A DNA stretch of 64,000 bases, from positions 17,782,258 to 17,846,257 of the forward strand of contig OY821747.1 of the NCBI GenBank assembly GCA_963682055.1, given 5' to 3'. The notes beneath the pieces were generated by a model, which was not told the DNA's origin, searched no databases, and saw only the letters and a list, made by a program, of their open reading frames with translations. The position numbers were made by a program, and so were the translations under genes. Below, piece by piece: positions 45,014 to 58,063 of the stretch (positions are counted from its first letter, which is position 1; each line of letters begins with the position of its first letter). The DNA comes from Primula veris. Lineage: Eukaryota; Streptophyta; Magnoliopsida; Ericales; Primulaceae.

Positions 45014-45850
45014 TTAATTACGGATCCTGAATATAATTTGTATCCATAAAAGTTATAAATAACTAGGTGGGAGAGAGAATTTATTTCGTATAAATGTCAC
45101 GGTCTCCATCGCTACTTTATAGATGAACTAATTATTTTACGCGTTGTATATAGTGTATTCCTCCCCATCGGATGGAATATTTACGGAACCATCAAGTATA
45201 AAGTATAATGTTTTGTTAGTATCTACTGGAACAATGGAATTATAATGGGTGATGGTATACAATTAGATATAAATAGTATTATCCCTTTCGACATTTGTTT
45301 ATATAGTAAAATTAATAGGCTAAAATAGCATATCGAATGTTAAATAATAGACGCCCTCCCATCGAGACATATTATTTGCGGTGATTAAGGCTGGTGGTGG
45401 ATTAAATTTTTAAATATTGGATTAGGGATCATATTTATTAATAATTCATAGTTATTTTAGTTGCTCATTTAATATTTTATTAGAAATAGTTTTCTCATGA
45501 TAATAAATAGCATTTATACCACTAGTTATTAAACTTAAAAAGTTAAGGTGTTGATTTGAATTATTATGACTGAAAAGAAAACTACGATATTTTTATTTGA
45601 CTGCTAGTAAGCAAAATTTGTGTTTTAAGGTATGTCCATCGGTTCCGAGTGAGCGGGTAACTAATTAGTTGACCCAGTTTTATTGGACGTGGATTGAATA
45701 TAATTTGATGAGGTGTAGCGGTAATACATATTGTCATTCATGACTAATGTATTGCGACATCAGCATCAATTTATCTTATATTTCTATGACATCACGATGA
45801 ATCTAAAACGTATGTTTGAGATTCGAGATTGTAATAATAGAGAAAAAAAC
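45014..45850. other. AT-rich interval, dispersed repeat
   Basis: 45018-45190 is the second copy of the repeat at 22699-22811, rearranged. The remaining 650 bp show no gene. Confidence 0.55.
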
Positions 45851-48650
45851 ATATGAAATTTCTTAAACAAAATAATGACGAAGAGACACAGTGCAAGGAT
45901 CATGTTCTTGAACTAGTGATTCTTAAAGGTGAAATCAATGGCGAAAGCCAAGTTGATCGTTAAGACATCAAAAGATCTCATGAAAAGTCAAGTGTTGCTT
46001 ATATTAATGGAAAGGTTTCTGTTTCTAACCTGAAAGGTTATAAGAAAAGGAAAAAGTCACATGAACCGATAGCAAATCATTTATAGTAATATTGTCCAAT
46101 ACATTTAACTTAAGATTAAGCTATAAGTTATGTCTCCTTCACTTGTTGCTGAAAAATGTTTAGTGATTGTATCAACCATAAGCTGGTTTGTAGATATTGG
46201 AATCACTAATCATTGTTGGAATTTATTGCTAAGGTTCCAGTAAACCAGACAAGTTTAGTGATGGCGAGATTTTATATTTTTTGGGAGATTGCCCAAGATG
46301 CAAGTAGCTGCAGTAGGAGATATTATAATTGATTAGTATTAATCGTATGTTAATAATAATAGACATTCTAATGTAAACATTCCAATAGAAATAACTTTAG
46401 CTCGGTTTCTTAAATAATAGATGAAGACATTTTGTTTGTTTTAATGACTCTTCGGTTATTAGGTAAAATAGACAATTTATCGGATATGGTAAATAAGTGA
46501 ATGATCTTTATATTGTTAAATTCTAAGTTTACATAGCAATTAAAATTTGAGTAATATTATTGACATACCATGTTAAGGAAAGTAACTTCCAAGTATTGAA
46601 CAATACATAACTTTTACATATACACCTAAGTTATTTTAATCTCAAAGCGATTTCAAGACTAGTTAAAAACGGTCCATTCGAATCATTGAAAGTGGAGGCA
46701 CTACCAGTTTTTGAATGTTGTTTAGATAGTAAAATGACCAAGTGGTCTTTCACAACCGAAAGGTATATGAGTTAAAAAAATGTAATGATTAGTTCATTCT
46801 AATTTGTGTAATCCAAAAAAGATCTATGAATAGACGGTCACATTTATTTTTGATTATTCAAAGTATATGTACATTCATTTGATGCGTCATACGTTTAAGT
46901 GTTTTGAAGTATTCAATGCATTTAATACGAAAACAGATAAGGATCTTAGAAAAGTATATTGATACTTCGATATGATCGAGGTGGAGATTGACTCTTTGGA
47001 TAGATAGTGGACTACTTATCAGAGGTATGGATTATGTCCCAGTTGACTACACTTAGTACATAATCATAGAACAGTGTAGCAAAAGTAAGGTGTAAGACTC
47101 TTATATGAATGGTTAGGTTGATAGTAAATTATTCAGTTAATTTTATTCGTTTTTGAGGTACGTAGTGGAAACATTAGCGTACATCTTTCACTCGATTCCA
47201 TCTTACTTAGTACCGAGTACTTTCACAGAACTTTAGATTTGGCGTAAGTCTAGTCTTAGAAAGTTCTGTTATATGGAAATCCAATACATGTGTTGATGGG
47301 AAAAGAAAAGAAGTTGGAATCAAATTTGATATTTGTTTCTTTTCGGTTATCTCAAAATAAACGATAAGTGGTTTCTCAATTTTTCGAAGAATCAGAAGTC
47401 ATTGTTAGCATACATGACTAATTCTTGGAAAATGATTAGATGTTAACTAAACACCCAAAATAAGGTTAGTTTAATAAAATTTAATAGAATGTAGGGAGAC
47501 ATTTTTATTATATACATATAGTTCAAAATGAAACATCGCATGATGGACTCACAAATACGTTTGTTCAGTGGGAAAAATATAGTGATTCATGCAGATGATG
47601 TTGATGTATAACACCAGTTCAAAAGTTCATAATGCTTAGTACTTATAAGGACGTTCATCGTAGTAGGAAGGTCTTGAAACGACCTATATGTTTCTTATAT
47701 TTAGGATAATCTTACGAGATGATCCTTAATAAGTTGGAAACTTAACCACTAGATACAATGAATATCAATGAGATATAGATGCAGATCATTGACAAATATC
47801 TAGAATTCTGGTCAAGACAGTTATCCTTAATGGAAGTCTTTTGGAATACTTTTATGTTACAGCCAGATGTTATTCAAGCAAAAGACCAATAGCACAGGTT
47901 GTGCAAGATTAAGAAATTAGGCATCTAGGTCTTATTTTATCCATTTTGATCAAGCTATAAAGTCTTATGACTTTGATCAATGGTCGGATAAATAGTTTAA
48001 GTACTGGAAACGTGATGAGTACGTTTTGATATTTTTGATACTATGTGTAAATTAATTTAGACATCAAATGTGAGGTGAGATTGTTATTTACAGTAAAGGT
48101 ATTATCATCGAGATAGTTAGATATGAAAGGATTTGAGACAAGAAAATCACATCAAATAATGTTAGGCTTCTCACAAAGCAAGATATATTAGTTCTAAATC
48201 TAGCCGAATTTAGCATACTAGTTTCCAAGAAAAGATTACCCCTTTCGGATTTGGAATGTTTTATAGACGGTTCCATATGCATTGATAATTGGAAGTTTCA
48301 TGTGTGTTATATAATTCATTAGATATTATATTTATTTTGCATTTGGCATTGATAGTAGAAATAAACCTAGTTCATGGCGAGATTGTTTAAATATGGTAAA
48401 ATATTTAATGAAATATCTTAAATAATTAAGGATTAAATATAGTTTTACCAAGAAGTTAGTTTTTAATCATTTTGATTAATAGACTTGAATTTTAGTGGAG
48501 TAGTAATTCTACAAAATTAACATAGAGTTAAAATTGGATATGATTACATCCTAACTTTCTATTATTCCATTTATTAAGACTGTTTTTATAAGGTATTAGA
48601 TAAATAGAGGGGATGAGAGTTTAATGTACGACATCATGGCTTTAATTATA
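45851..48650 (+). pseudogene. Heavily decayed copia polyprotein
   Basis: Recognised only as scattered motifs. Protease-like WFVDIGITNHCWN at about 46183. Integrase pre-core ESLKVEALPVFECCLDSKMT at about 46680-46760. Integrase core FDYSKYMYIHLMRHTFKCFE with KTDKDLRK near 46850-46960. ETLAYIFHSIPS (ETAAYILN box) near 47167. A FLEND word lies near 47430. Stops and frame changes every 20-60 codons. It lies directly before the LTR at 48661, whose element it probably filled. Confidence 0.7.
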
Positions 48651-48660
48651 AGTGAGGGAT

Positions 48661-49920
48661 TGTTAGAATAGTATACTAAAACATATGATTATTATCGGTT
48701 TTAGTATTTATTTATTAACAATGAATGATTTATTTGAGAATACATGTGAGAAATGTTATACATATTATTTATCTGTACACGTGTCTTTATTTTATATAAT
48801 AAGTGATTTGGTGTGTAGAGTACGACTTACACACGGAAGATCAAATCATTGGTTCTTACAGAATATATATTTTATCATTCACGATTTTAGATGGAGTGGA
48901 TAACCATCGGTATAGTTGTAGCACAGACTTTTAATAGATCTGTCTTGACTATAGGGAACGGTTGAATTATGACTCTTTATGCTAGTATACTTAGAGTATA
49001 TATTGAACAGAACAAAGTGGTATTATTTTATAGTACTGACCGGAATAAAATAATTATACCTAAGGAATTATTATGATTACTTATACTCTTAATTCTTAGA
49101 TTATTTTCGATACACATATTTATAATGTATACTGCTTTGATTTGCAATGGGTGAGATTTGTTGTGGTCAACAAACTCGTACATTGGGCAGTAAAATTATT
49201 TATATAGTGTGTCTATAATCGACAGAATTCACGTCCTTAATAAAGATTGATGATATCCCTTCGAGAAGATTATAAGGTTTGTTTGTGTCAAATCTTGCAA
49301 GTGGATTTTAATATCCGACACATCAAATAAGTTAAGTTGTAAGGTCAAGTAAATAATATGTCGAATAAAATAATTATCAGTAATTTATTTACTCGGTGTA
49401 TATCTGTAATCTTAATGTGGGGCGATATTTAAGTATTTAATAATGTGCTCTCAAATATTATTTTGAGGAGAATTAAGAGTGCAATTATATTACATAATGA
49501 AAATGAATATAATTTACTGATAGATTATATTATAATTATAAAAATATTAATTATATAATATTATATTAGTCTTTTAATTAATACTAGATAATATTTATTA
49601 ATTATAATCTAATTAGGGTTAGAGATCTAGTTTAATTAGAAGTCTTATTCTTTTTGTGCACTGTGTCCCTACTATAGCCTATAAATATACTCATATTCTG
49701 TGAAAAATATAGACAGTCTAATAAATAGTTTTGTAAGTTTTCTATAGTTTGAGAGTTCATCTCAAACTGTAGAAAGAATATTATAGAAATACAGTAGAAG
49801 ATCAGGTGTCATCGAGCACTGCCCGCGAGATATTTCGGTATCGTTTTTATATAATCCATATATATTATAATCAGGATCCAAACCCAGTTTTCCGCTGCAA
49901 AATCAAACATGTTTCCATCA
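48661..49920 (+). repeat. Copia-type LTR (3' LTR, family of 14661-15932)
   Basis: 1260 bp, begins TGTTAGAATAGT and ends ATGTTTCCATCA. Preceded by the purine run AAGTGAGGGAT, hence a 3' LTR. Homologous throughout to 14661-15932 but diverged, with many single-base changes. Confidence 0.85.
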
Positions 49921-50019
49921 GTCTCATGGTTTTTCTTCGTAATATAAGTGTAGACTAATACTTTTCCATGCTCCCCTTTATTCAAGTGATTTTTTTTAAA
50001 ATGTAGTTGGAAATACGGT

Positions 50020-50956
50020 TAGTTCAATTCCATGTTTGACTCTCAAAGCTCACATCGTTAGCGAATCTAACACTGAAGTTTGTAGAATCTGTACAGTTCT
50101 CCATTATTGTTGCGAACAATAGTGTGATAATGACTTGTTGGAGTACTAAAACCGTGTTTAGTAGTTCAAACAATTTGCTTCAAAATACATATCGTCGTTT
50201 TAAATTCACCAACTTCCGAACTCATCACCTAGTTAACTTTGGATGAGAAAATGGATTCGCTTTAATGGCGATTAACAATTCTCTTCCTGCTGGGAAAAAA
50301 CGATTCAAATGCAAGTGATTTTCGTGGGCCTCGTACCTAAATGGAAAATCAAGACAAAGGCCAGTCATCTCGATGACCAAGAAACCGTCACGAGTTTGTT
50401 GTTCATCGGGCCAAGCGAGGTTTGGACTCTCGTTTGAATCGTGGAACTCAACCCTTAAAACAGTATCGTGAAAGGAATGAAAAAAAAAAAGTGAATATGC
50501 CACCAAAATCCAGACAACGCTCGAGAGCTAGATCTTTGTTTTAAATGTGTGTGTACAGGTCACTAGCAAAGCTCATGTCGAGCTACTGCCCAAGAAGCTT
50601 CGGCCTACCATAGTAGTGGAAAAGGCAAGACTAATATGATTGCAGCTAATGTAAAGAAATTATTGAGACACCCGACTTTGTGACTGAGATGGAAGATTAG
50701 TAGATTTTCTTATTTCAATAATAATTGTTCTCGCTTGTAACTCATCTGGATATGTTCTATTTCTATTCTTGTTATGTTTTCCCTTTGAATCATGTCTTAC
50801 TTTTGAATCTTGGTATGTTTTTTCGAGTAATTTTCTCATGATAATTTGAAGTCATTGAGAGATTTCTTTATGTATGTGACCAACATTGCATTATATTTAC
50901 TTTTGCCTATGAATTGTGGGAAAATTGATTGTCTGGCTAATAGTGGTATCACTCAC
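50020..50956 (+). pseudogene. Copia gag-protease remnant in the right arm
   Basis: Gag zinc knuckle CX2CX4HX4C at 50537-50576 with TAG at its third gap. It is followed by PDFVTEMED-like Gag C-terminus and the protease start DCLANSGITH at about 50930. The active site reads Asn-Ser-Gly where Asp-Ser-Gly is expected. The protease continues after the solo LTR at 52786 (TILKYTSYEL). Same family as the fragment at 62800. Confidence 0.72.
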
Positions 50957-52785
50957 TGTAACATCCCGTATTTTTATAAATGGTTTTATTCAGGATTTAA
51001 TTTATCCAAAAACGTTTTATACAAATTTTACCAAAAACCAGTCACTCGACTAATTTTTAGCCAAAAACCGAAACTCTTCCGAAAAACTTTATTTTTAAAA
51101 CTTGTTACTGATTTTATAAACAAAAAGTATCCAATAGATTTGTTTCTAAATATTTGTTATTTTTGAATAGTAAAGTAATATTTTTGGATCAGGAGTTAAC
51201 TTTTAAAATTTTGGGGACCAAATAGTTTGCTTCCACAAACTCTCTCAAAAACAGTTTTGAACATTTTCAATTCAGCCCACTTTCAAAACAGAAAAACCAA
51301 AACAAGAGAGAAAAGAGAGAAAAGGGAGATTTCAAACCCTAGGAAGAAAAAGAAGAAAAAAAAGAGAAAACCACCATTAGCGGGTTCTTACCGGAAGCAT
51401 CTCCTCTACGCTCTAAGGTAATGGGGGTTATTCATTGCGACTAGACGAGTGTGTATGTTAGGATTAGGTCTTGCATTTATTTTATATTGGGGTTTTTTGC
51501 CTTTTATCTTAATTATGTTCTTAAATTGTTAATTGGGTTTTATTTGTTGCACTTTTAATTCCATTATTTGAATTGTAGAGGTTGAGACCTTAGATATATT
51601 AATTTCGAATTAATGAGATTATGGATGGGTTTGCGTGTTTTATGAGTTGATTATGTGATATTATGGTTGTTGATGAAATTGGGTAAAATTATGTTGAATA
51701 TAGATGAATTGTAGTTTATGCATACAAGGTGTTCGTTAAAATGTCTGAATGAGATTTATGTTGTTGGACTTGTTTGGCTAGTTGTGAATCTAGTACCTAT
51801 GCTTATGTGTTATGTTAAATTACGTTAAAGTGATGTATGAGAATGTGATAATTGAATGGTTTTATATTATTGGCCGAGACCTTGTGATTTAGATTAGTGG
51901 CAATGGTCTCTGTCTCTTCCTAATTCCGGGGACAATAGACGGCCGAGAGGATATGGAATGACTCGTCTTACGGACTGGGGCGAGTGGCATGAGAGGTCCT
52001 AGTGTGCACTTTATTTATTTTTATGTTAGCAATGGTCTATGTCTCTTCCTAATTCCGGAGACATAAAACGGCCGAGGGGATAGGAAATGACTCGTCTTAC
52101 GAACTGAGATGAGTAGCGTGAGAGGTCCAATTGCGCACTTTAAATCTATTTTTATGTTAGCAATGGTCTATGTCTCTTCCTATACCGGGGAAAATAGACG
52201 ACTGAGGGGTATAGGGAATGACCTACCTTACAGACTGGGGTAGGTGGCGTGAGAGGTCCATGTTTGCTATAGATGTGTGTTGAAGTTATTTAATTTATTT
52301 CATTGTACGATGTTATTATATTTCTTTTTATACGTTGATTATCGTAGTTGTTGTTTGTGAGTTCTTGCATTTATGGGATGGAGTGACGGTATTTTGTGGT
52401 GTCGTCCCGTCTATGTATGTGCGTGGGACTCACCGTTACAGTTTTTTCTTTCAGGTACAACTTAGGTCGAGGCGTATGGTTAGCAGCATTAGCAAGGTAG
52501 CGCATGGGTTCGGGACTTCTTGAATCGTTTTATTTCCTTAGACTAATTTCGAGGTTGTAGCCTACGGACAAATTCATTCGTTTATTTCTTTTTACATAAT
52601 TTTGTTAAAACCATTTTGTCATGTAGTCACTTTTGGCAAACGTCTTTATTTCATTTGTTTAACTGTTCTTTTAGCTCGCAAGTATTTTTCTTTTAAAAAG
52701 TAAATTTTGCACAACAGGTTTTTCTTTTCCTTTGTTTAAAAAGGTCACTCCTTGATATCCGTTTTACAAATTTCGGGGCGTGACA
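50957..52785. mobile_element. Solo LTR, gypsy/chromovirus-like
   Basis: 1829 bp, TGTAACATCCCG...TTTCGGGGCGTGACA, with exact 5-bp duplications CTCAC at 50952-50956 and 52786-52790. It splits the protease of a copia remnant. Its last 250 bp resemble the end of the LTR at 13098-14110. No interior remains. Confidence 0.9.
51897..52262. repeat. Three tandem units of about 130 bp in the solo LTR
   Basis: Each unit has GCAATGGTCTATGTCTCTTCC, a CCGGGGACAATAGACGG-like block, ATGACTCGTCTTACGGACTG and GTGAGAGGTCC. Starts at about 51899, 52028 and 52160. Confidence 0.85.
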
Positions 52786-52881
52786 CTCACACTATCTTAA
52801 AATATACTTCGTATGAGTTATTTCATCAACTCTATACCACTAGGTGTTGCAATCGAAATGCGTGGACAACGATCATTACTA

Positions 52882-52882
<1 letters not shown>

Positions 52883-52959
<77 letters not shown>

Positions 52960-52964
52960 ATGTA
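52883..52964. repeat. (AT)n microsatellite
   Basis: Mostly uninterrupted TA repeats with two GTA interruptions; the left arm has a much shorter TA run at the matching place (about 42125-42140). Confidence 0.93.
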
Positions 52965-53497
52965 TGGTGAATTGAAAAAAAAAATGTTTTTATAAGTATC
53001 CGTAATAGTAGTTTTGTTAAATTTGTGTAGTTAAATATTGCTACATGTATGTTATCCTTAACAACAATTTAAGTATTACATTAATGCTTTTCTATTAACA
53101 AAGTTGTCTAATAATTTATAATAAATAATTAATTTAGTAAAAAGAATAATATGATTGTAAATAAAGAATAAAGAAAGAATATGTCATTTTCCGTTTAATG
53201 TAGGATTTAATTTAGACTTAGGCAATCCAAATTGACTAGTCATCCGGTAACTTTTTTTGCTAAACTTAACAAGAATCTTATAAACGTTAAAGTTAATGGG
53301 TTCACTAACAATACTATTGTGAAATAAAATCATGTTTATTTGCTAACAATTTTAACTAACAAGTGAGATAATATAATTATTGTGGATGCTAACCTTATTA
53401 AAACCCATAATAGAGAAATGTATATTTTTTTATCAACGTGCTTGCAAACGATCCGAAACTATGCGAAAACGATTTGAAACGATCCGAAATGATTCGA

Positions 53498-56400
53498 AAG
53501 AAGAATTGCACAATTATTTAATAATTCCCAAAGGTTTAAACTACTTTTATATACAATTTTACTACGTTGTCATTTTAATTTTCGGATAAATTTATTATTT
53601 TAGATGATTTCAATTTAGATATTCTAATTTCTTTAATTATACATAAACTTTTGTCTTGTTTCATTTTCTTGTTGCGGACTTCGTAAGGTGTTAATATTTT
53701 TATTAATAGGTTTGGGTTTAGAATATTTTTTATTCATTTGTTTTTTCTTAATATTGTTTGATCCTTCGCAATAATGATTTAAGTTTTGGATTTTAGTTTT
53801 TTTATTTGTTTTTTCTTAATATAGTTTGATCGGATTTAGAAAGAATGGATATATTTGTCACCGATCCAAATTATGGGTCAAAACAGAAATTTATTCCAAA
53901 TGCTAATTCCCTTTATGCAAAAATCAAAAACAAAAAAAAACTTCCAGCCGATGCACATATATGTAACGAAATATTGCTTTTGATTTGGGGTGGATTAATT
54001 GAAAATTGATTGATTTTCATTAGGTGTTAACTCCATTCCAAAAATACATTATATGTTCAATCCTAAAATCTTACGATAACTATTAAGATAGTTCTTATTA
54101 AATTATATTATTATGTCAATAAATATTTTTATATTAGTTGTATCTTAACATCGTGTTATAAAAACTTCTAGTTGTGTAAAACAAGTTGTGAAAATTTAAA
54201 ATTTAAACGAAAATAAGCAAAAGGTACGAAAATGGTATATAATAAAGGCAAAGGATTTATACTTCAATTCCCTGAAACTAGGACTATTCCATGGTCAAAG
54301 ATTATTTACTTAAAGTTACAGCATTGGCTACATGTCACGCCCCACACATGGTCTTACTACTTTGCAGAGACCATCATGGTTAAAGATTATCTCTCTTAAA
54401 GTTCCATATTAGAGAAAGTTGTCTTGGACCCCTTGGTATTCTCTGTCTACCCACATGTGTCAATTTCGGGTACATGTACCCTTTTGTTGAAGGTTGTTCA
54501 AGCTTTTCCTAAGAGTATGGCATCATTTTGATTATGTAGTAGTAGTAATTGACTATTGAGTAAAGAATTCATAAAATTCGAATAAAAATGAAATGTTTCT
54601 TGGTTTTCACTAGGAACTTGAGTAAAAATTAGATCTTTAAAAACAAATCCAAATAAAATTCTAAGAAGGAGAAGTGCTTCTGCATTAAGAATGAGATATA
54701 TATGTATCATTTTGTCCTGTGTATAAATATATACACCATCAATAGCTATGTACATCATTCTTTATACATATCCACCCACATATAAGCTGGGTTATGCACA
54801 TAGCATTGCAGTGTGTATACATACATATTCATACTAGCCCTCTTGGACTTCTGATTATGTTATGAGATGAATTAATGATTAATGTTGCTTCTTTAATATG
54901 TTTTGAAGTACTATGATTAATGCAGTCGATCGGCTTGGGCATATCTAAGATAGCAATTAATTTTTATCCAGACATTTCAGCGAAAGGAAGATGATCTAGA
55001 ATATCACGTCACGTATTTGCAACCGGCAGCTTCATCGTCGTATCACGGCATGCAAAAAAGTGCTATTAACATTTGGATATTTCGTTCTGAATTAGAGGTG
55101 GTGGTTCTAATAATATATCATTTAACCGCTAAGTGAATACAAGATTTTAGAACATTTCGTTACTGATAATTATCACATACCGATTCTTGAGTTCTCAAGA
55201 GGTATGCTGATGGAAACGTCCACCTTCGAGGTTATTCACGGCACAACATAACACATAATTTGGTTCTATACCACCGATTACGAGCTATTAATCGCCTTAC
55301 ACGACTTTAGAGATAAACTCTGTTTTATATTATATTTCAAAACAAATGGTAGAAATGGTTCTTAAACAACTTAGAACCCTAATGGGCCAAAACACAAATA
55401 GTAAATGATATATCTAAGTTCTAACTAAACAATAAATAACACAAAAAAGTAAACATAGTCATAAAATAAACTAACCACATTCGGCCGTAACATATATAGT
55501 ACTTCAAGTGGCTCGGCCTCACGCGCATCCGTGCACCACCACGGCTCCAATCCCATCATATGCACCTGAACTTGCTTCCCCGTAGTCAAGACTCAATTTG
55601 ATTCTACCTTGATTTCGAATTAACTAACATAAACAATATAATTTTTAATAAACCGCAAGTTTCGTCCTCCTAGCAGTTAAAATTAAAGTTATCTTCCTAT
55701 CAAAATATGATTAAACTTTTTGATGTTTTCAACATATTTTCTAAAATTTAATCATGATATGCAGGATAATCATGATAAACTTTCTCTTTCGTAAAGGAGC
55801 TATATTGCAATAAAATCTGATTTTTTCAAAGTTAGATGACGAATATTTCATTGGGTGGTGGTGGCATGGATATGAATTATTCAACTGGAATAGGAAACAA
55901 AATTTAGACTCTTTACTTTTAGTGCAATCTTCAAGTTACCTCGGTTTTCATAGGAGTCATGAATTAGTCATTAGTACCATGACACCATATATTTATCATT
56001 TTAGCGATTGTTTACTAGAGTCTAGAAGTAGTCTTCGCCATTTTTTGGCGTGCAGTTTTTTTATTATTATTATTACTGAAATCGGCCATTTAGAACCCAT
56101 GAATACTTTTTATTACTTGACATAATTTTTAATGCATAACTCTTACTCGCACTTTGCACTATAAGAAAATGATAGAGTATATATAGACACTTTTTTCGAA
56201 ACTGTTGGTAAAGTCTAAACCAACAATTTGTAAGAAAAATGTGTGGGTTGATATCCCGACATTTTCTATTATTTAAGTTTGGCTACAAGATGACGAATTT
56301 CGTTTATATAAAAGCTCTCAAATGAACTTCTAGACTGACTTAGTTACTTATATGGATTTCTACATTATAAAGCGCACCAATCTACAACTTGTTTCATAAC

Positions 56401-58063
56401 TCTGAAATGAAATGGAATTTCTATTATCTCATAATTTTTCTTTTAACTTAAAAAAAATGCAATAATCAAATCCAATGGCGGTAAATAAAAAAATATATAA
56501 GATAAAATCATTGTGTTTTTTTAAAACCGTTGTTTTATTTGGAACTGAAATAAAAAGATTCTCATGAACTTAATTTTATTTCATTGGTAGATATAATTGT
56601 CGATAATATATAAAGTATATTATAAACAAGTCAAATACTTCTCAACTATTAATGGAGCATTTAATGACACAATTATGATTTACGGTTATAATTGATTCTA
56701 ATCTTTGACAACTGAATTTGATTTGCTTTTATCTAGAAATTCTACTACATTTATTAGGTTTAAATGCTGCCCCAACGGCACTAGATAACAGGACCGATAA
56801 TTGATTCTAATCTTTGACAATTGAAGTTAGTACATTAGAACATCTTTACAGCAATAATTTCGGGAGTGGGACAAAATATTTTTATGAGAAATTTATTCAT
56901 GAACAGAGGTTGATATATAAAAAAATAAAAAAATACTTAAATAAATATTCCGAATAGTAAAAGTTATATGTTTATCTAATTTAACTAATTACCACAAATA
57001 TTCAAGAAACAAATATATTTATCAAACACATAAATCTAAAAGAGTTGAAAAAGTCACGAAACTAGCATATTCATGAATTTAAGAAAATTTAACTAAGTAC
57101 ATATGTATTTGGAAAATTAAGTATATGTATTTTGAAAGGTAAAAAGTCATATAAAAGTTTATCTAAAACTTTTTTTTACACGTATAAATATTAGGTAAAA
57201 TTTTACATGTATTTTAAATCGTTTTAAGTTTAATACAACGACATATATATAATTTTACACATTTATGTAATTTATTCCTATATGAAGTCAAATTTGTTAA
57301 GGCACAACCATAAAAAATCATGAAATACTAAAATATGGAGGTTATTCTTATTTTGAACAAGTTAGAGTTAAGATTGAGCATTTTTATTCCTATAGCAAGT
57401 TTATTGCTATATAAAGTATTAGAAGAGAGAGGGTCTGTATAGCTTTAAACACCATCCCATGGACACTAAATAATAGGACCCTTAATAAAAACATACCAGA
57501 CTACTATGGATTAACATAGAGATCAGGGACGGCCCAATGGCTACGAACACCTAAGCCCTGGACAATTTTACCAAATAAAATTTACTAGACCTATATGAAA
57601 GGTCCAGAGTTCGAGTTTGGCTGTTTTCTTTCATTTCTTAGCTTTAATAAAAGAAAGGGGAACAAAAATATCGCTAGCAGGGGATGCAACGAGTATGACT
57701 GCAACGTTAACCACTAGGCTACTTTATATAGTTAATACTAATACTACTATGAGATTATGGGATTATGTTAGTTATTTAAAAATGTGTCGTTTTTGTATAA
57801 CTGGTCGTTTCAATGGACAGACATGGACCGATCTTAAGCTAATTTTACCCCCATACTCTAACGTGTTCATATTCATCTCCAATATTATAGAACAGTTACG
57901 CTAATCCCATCCTTATGACCTGAACGCAGAACTAACCATGTTTTGAAATGTCGGGAAGTTTTGTTTATTAATTCCTATAAAGTTTGTTTATGATTTTAGT
58001 TTGTGTTTCAAGATGTTTGGCAGTTGCTGGTATTATTCAAAAAACAACAATTTCCAATTTTAG
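53498..58063. other. AT-rich interval without recognised genes
   Basis: 4.6 kb. Scattered frames under 95 codons show no family resemblance. A short direct duplication of ATTTGTTTTTTCTTAATAT occurs at about 53740 and 53803. A CACTATAAGAAAATG word near 56158 resembles a CACTA end without partner. The last 75 bp are ABCG intron sequence of copy B. Confidence 0.55.

Larger units (their letters stand above)
49921..53497 (+). repeat. Right arm of the large inverted duplication
   Basis: Reverse complement of 41588-43275, interrupted by a solo LTR (50957-52785 plus one 5-bp target copy). It starts at the base after the copia 3' LTR and ends near GATTCGA at 53497, where similarity to the left arm stops. 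Confidence 0.88.

Noticed and set aside
14661..49920. One giant copia element from the LTR at 14661 to the LTR at 48661 with 30 kb of nested insertions
   Set aside because: Flanking pentamers (TAAAT and GTCTC) do not match and the LTRs are strongly diverged; possible but unsupported.
57525..57640. tRNA-like GGTCCAGAGTTCGAGTTTGG
   Set aside because: Only the T-arm-like word is present; no acceptor or anticodon arms.
57617..57904. 95-codon frame upstream of ABCG copy B
   Set aside because: No family resemblance and not in phase with any ABCG exon.
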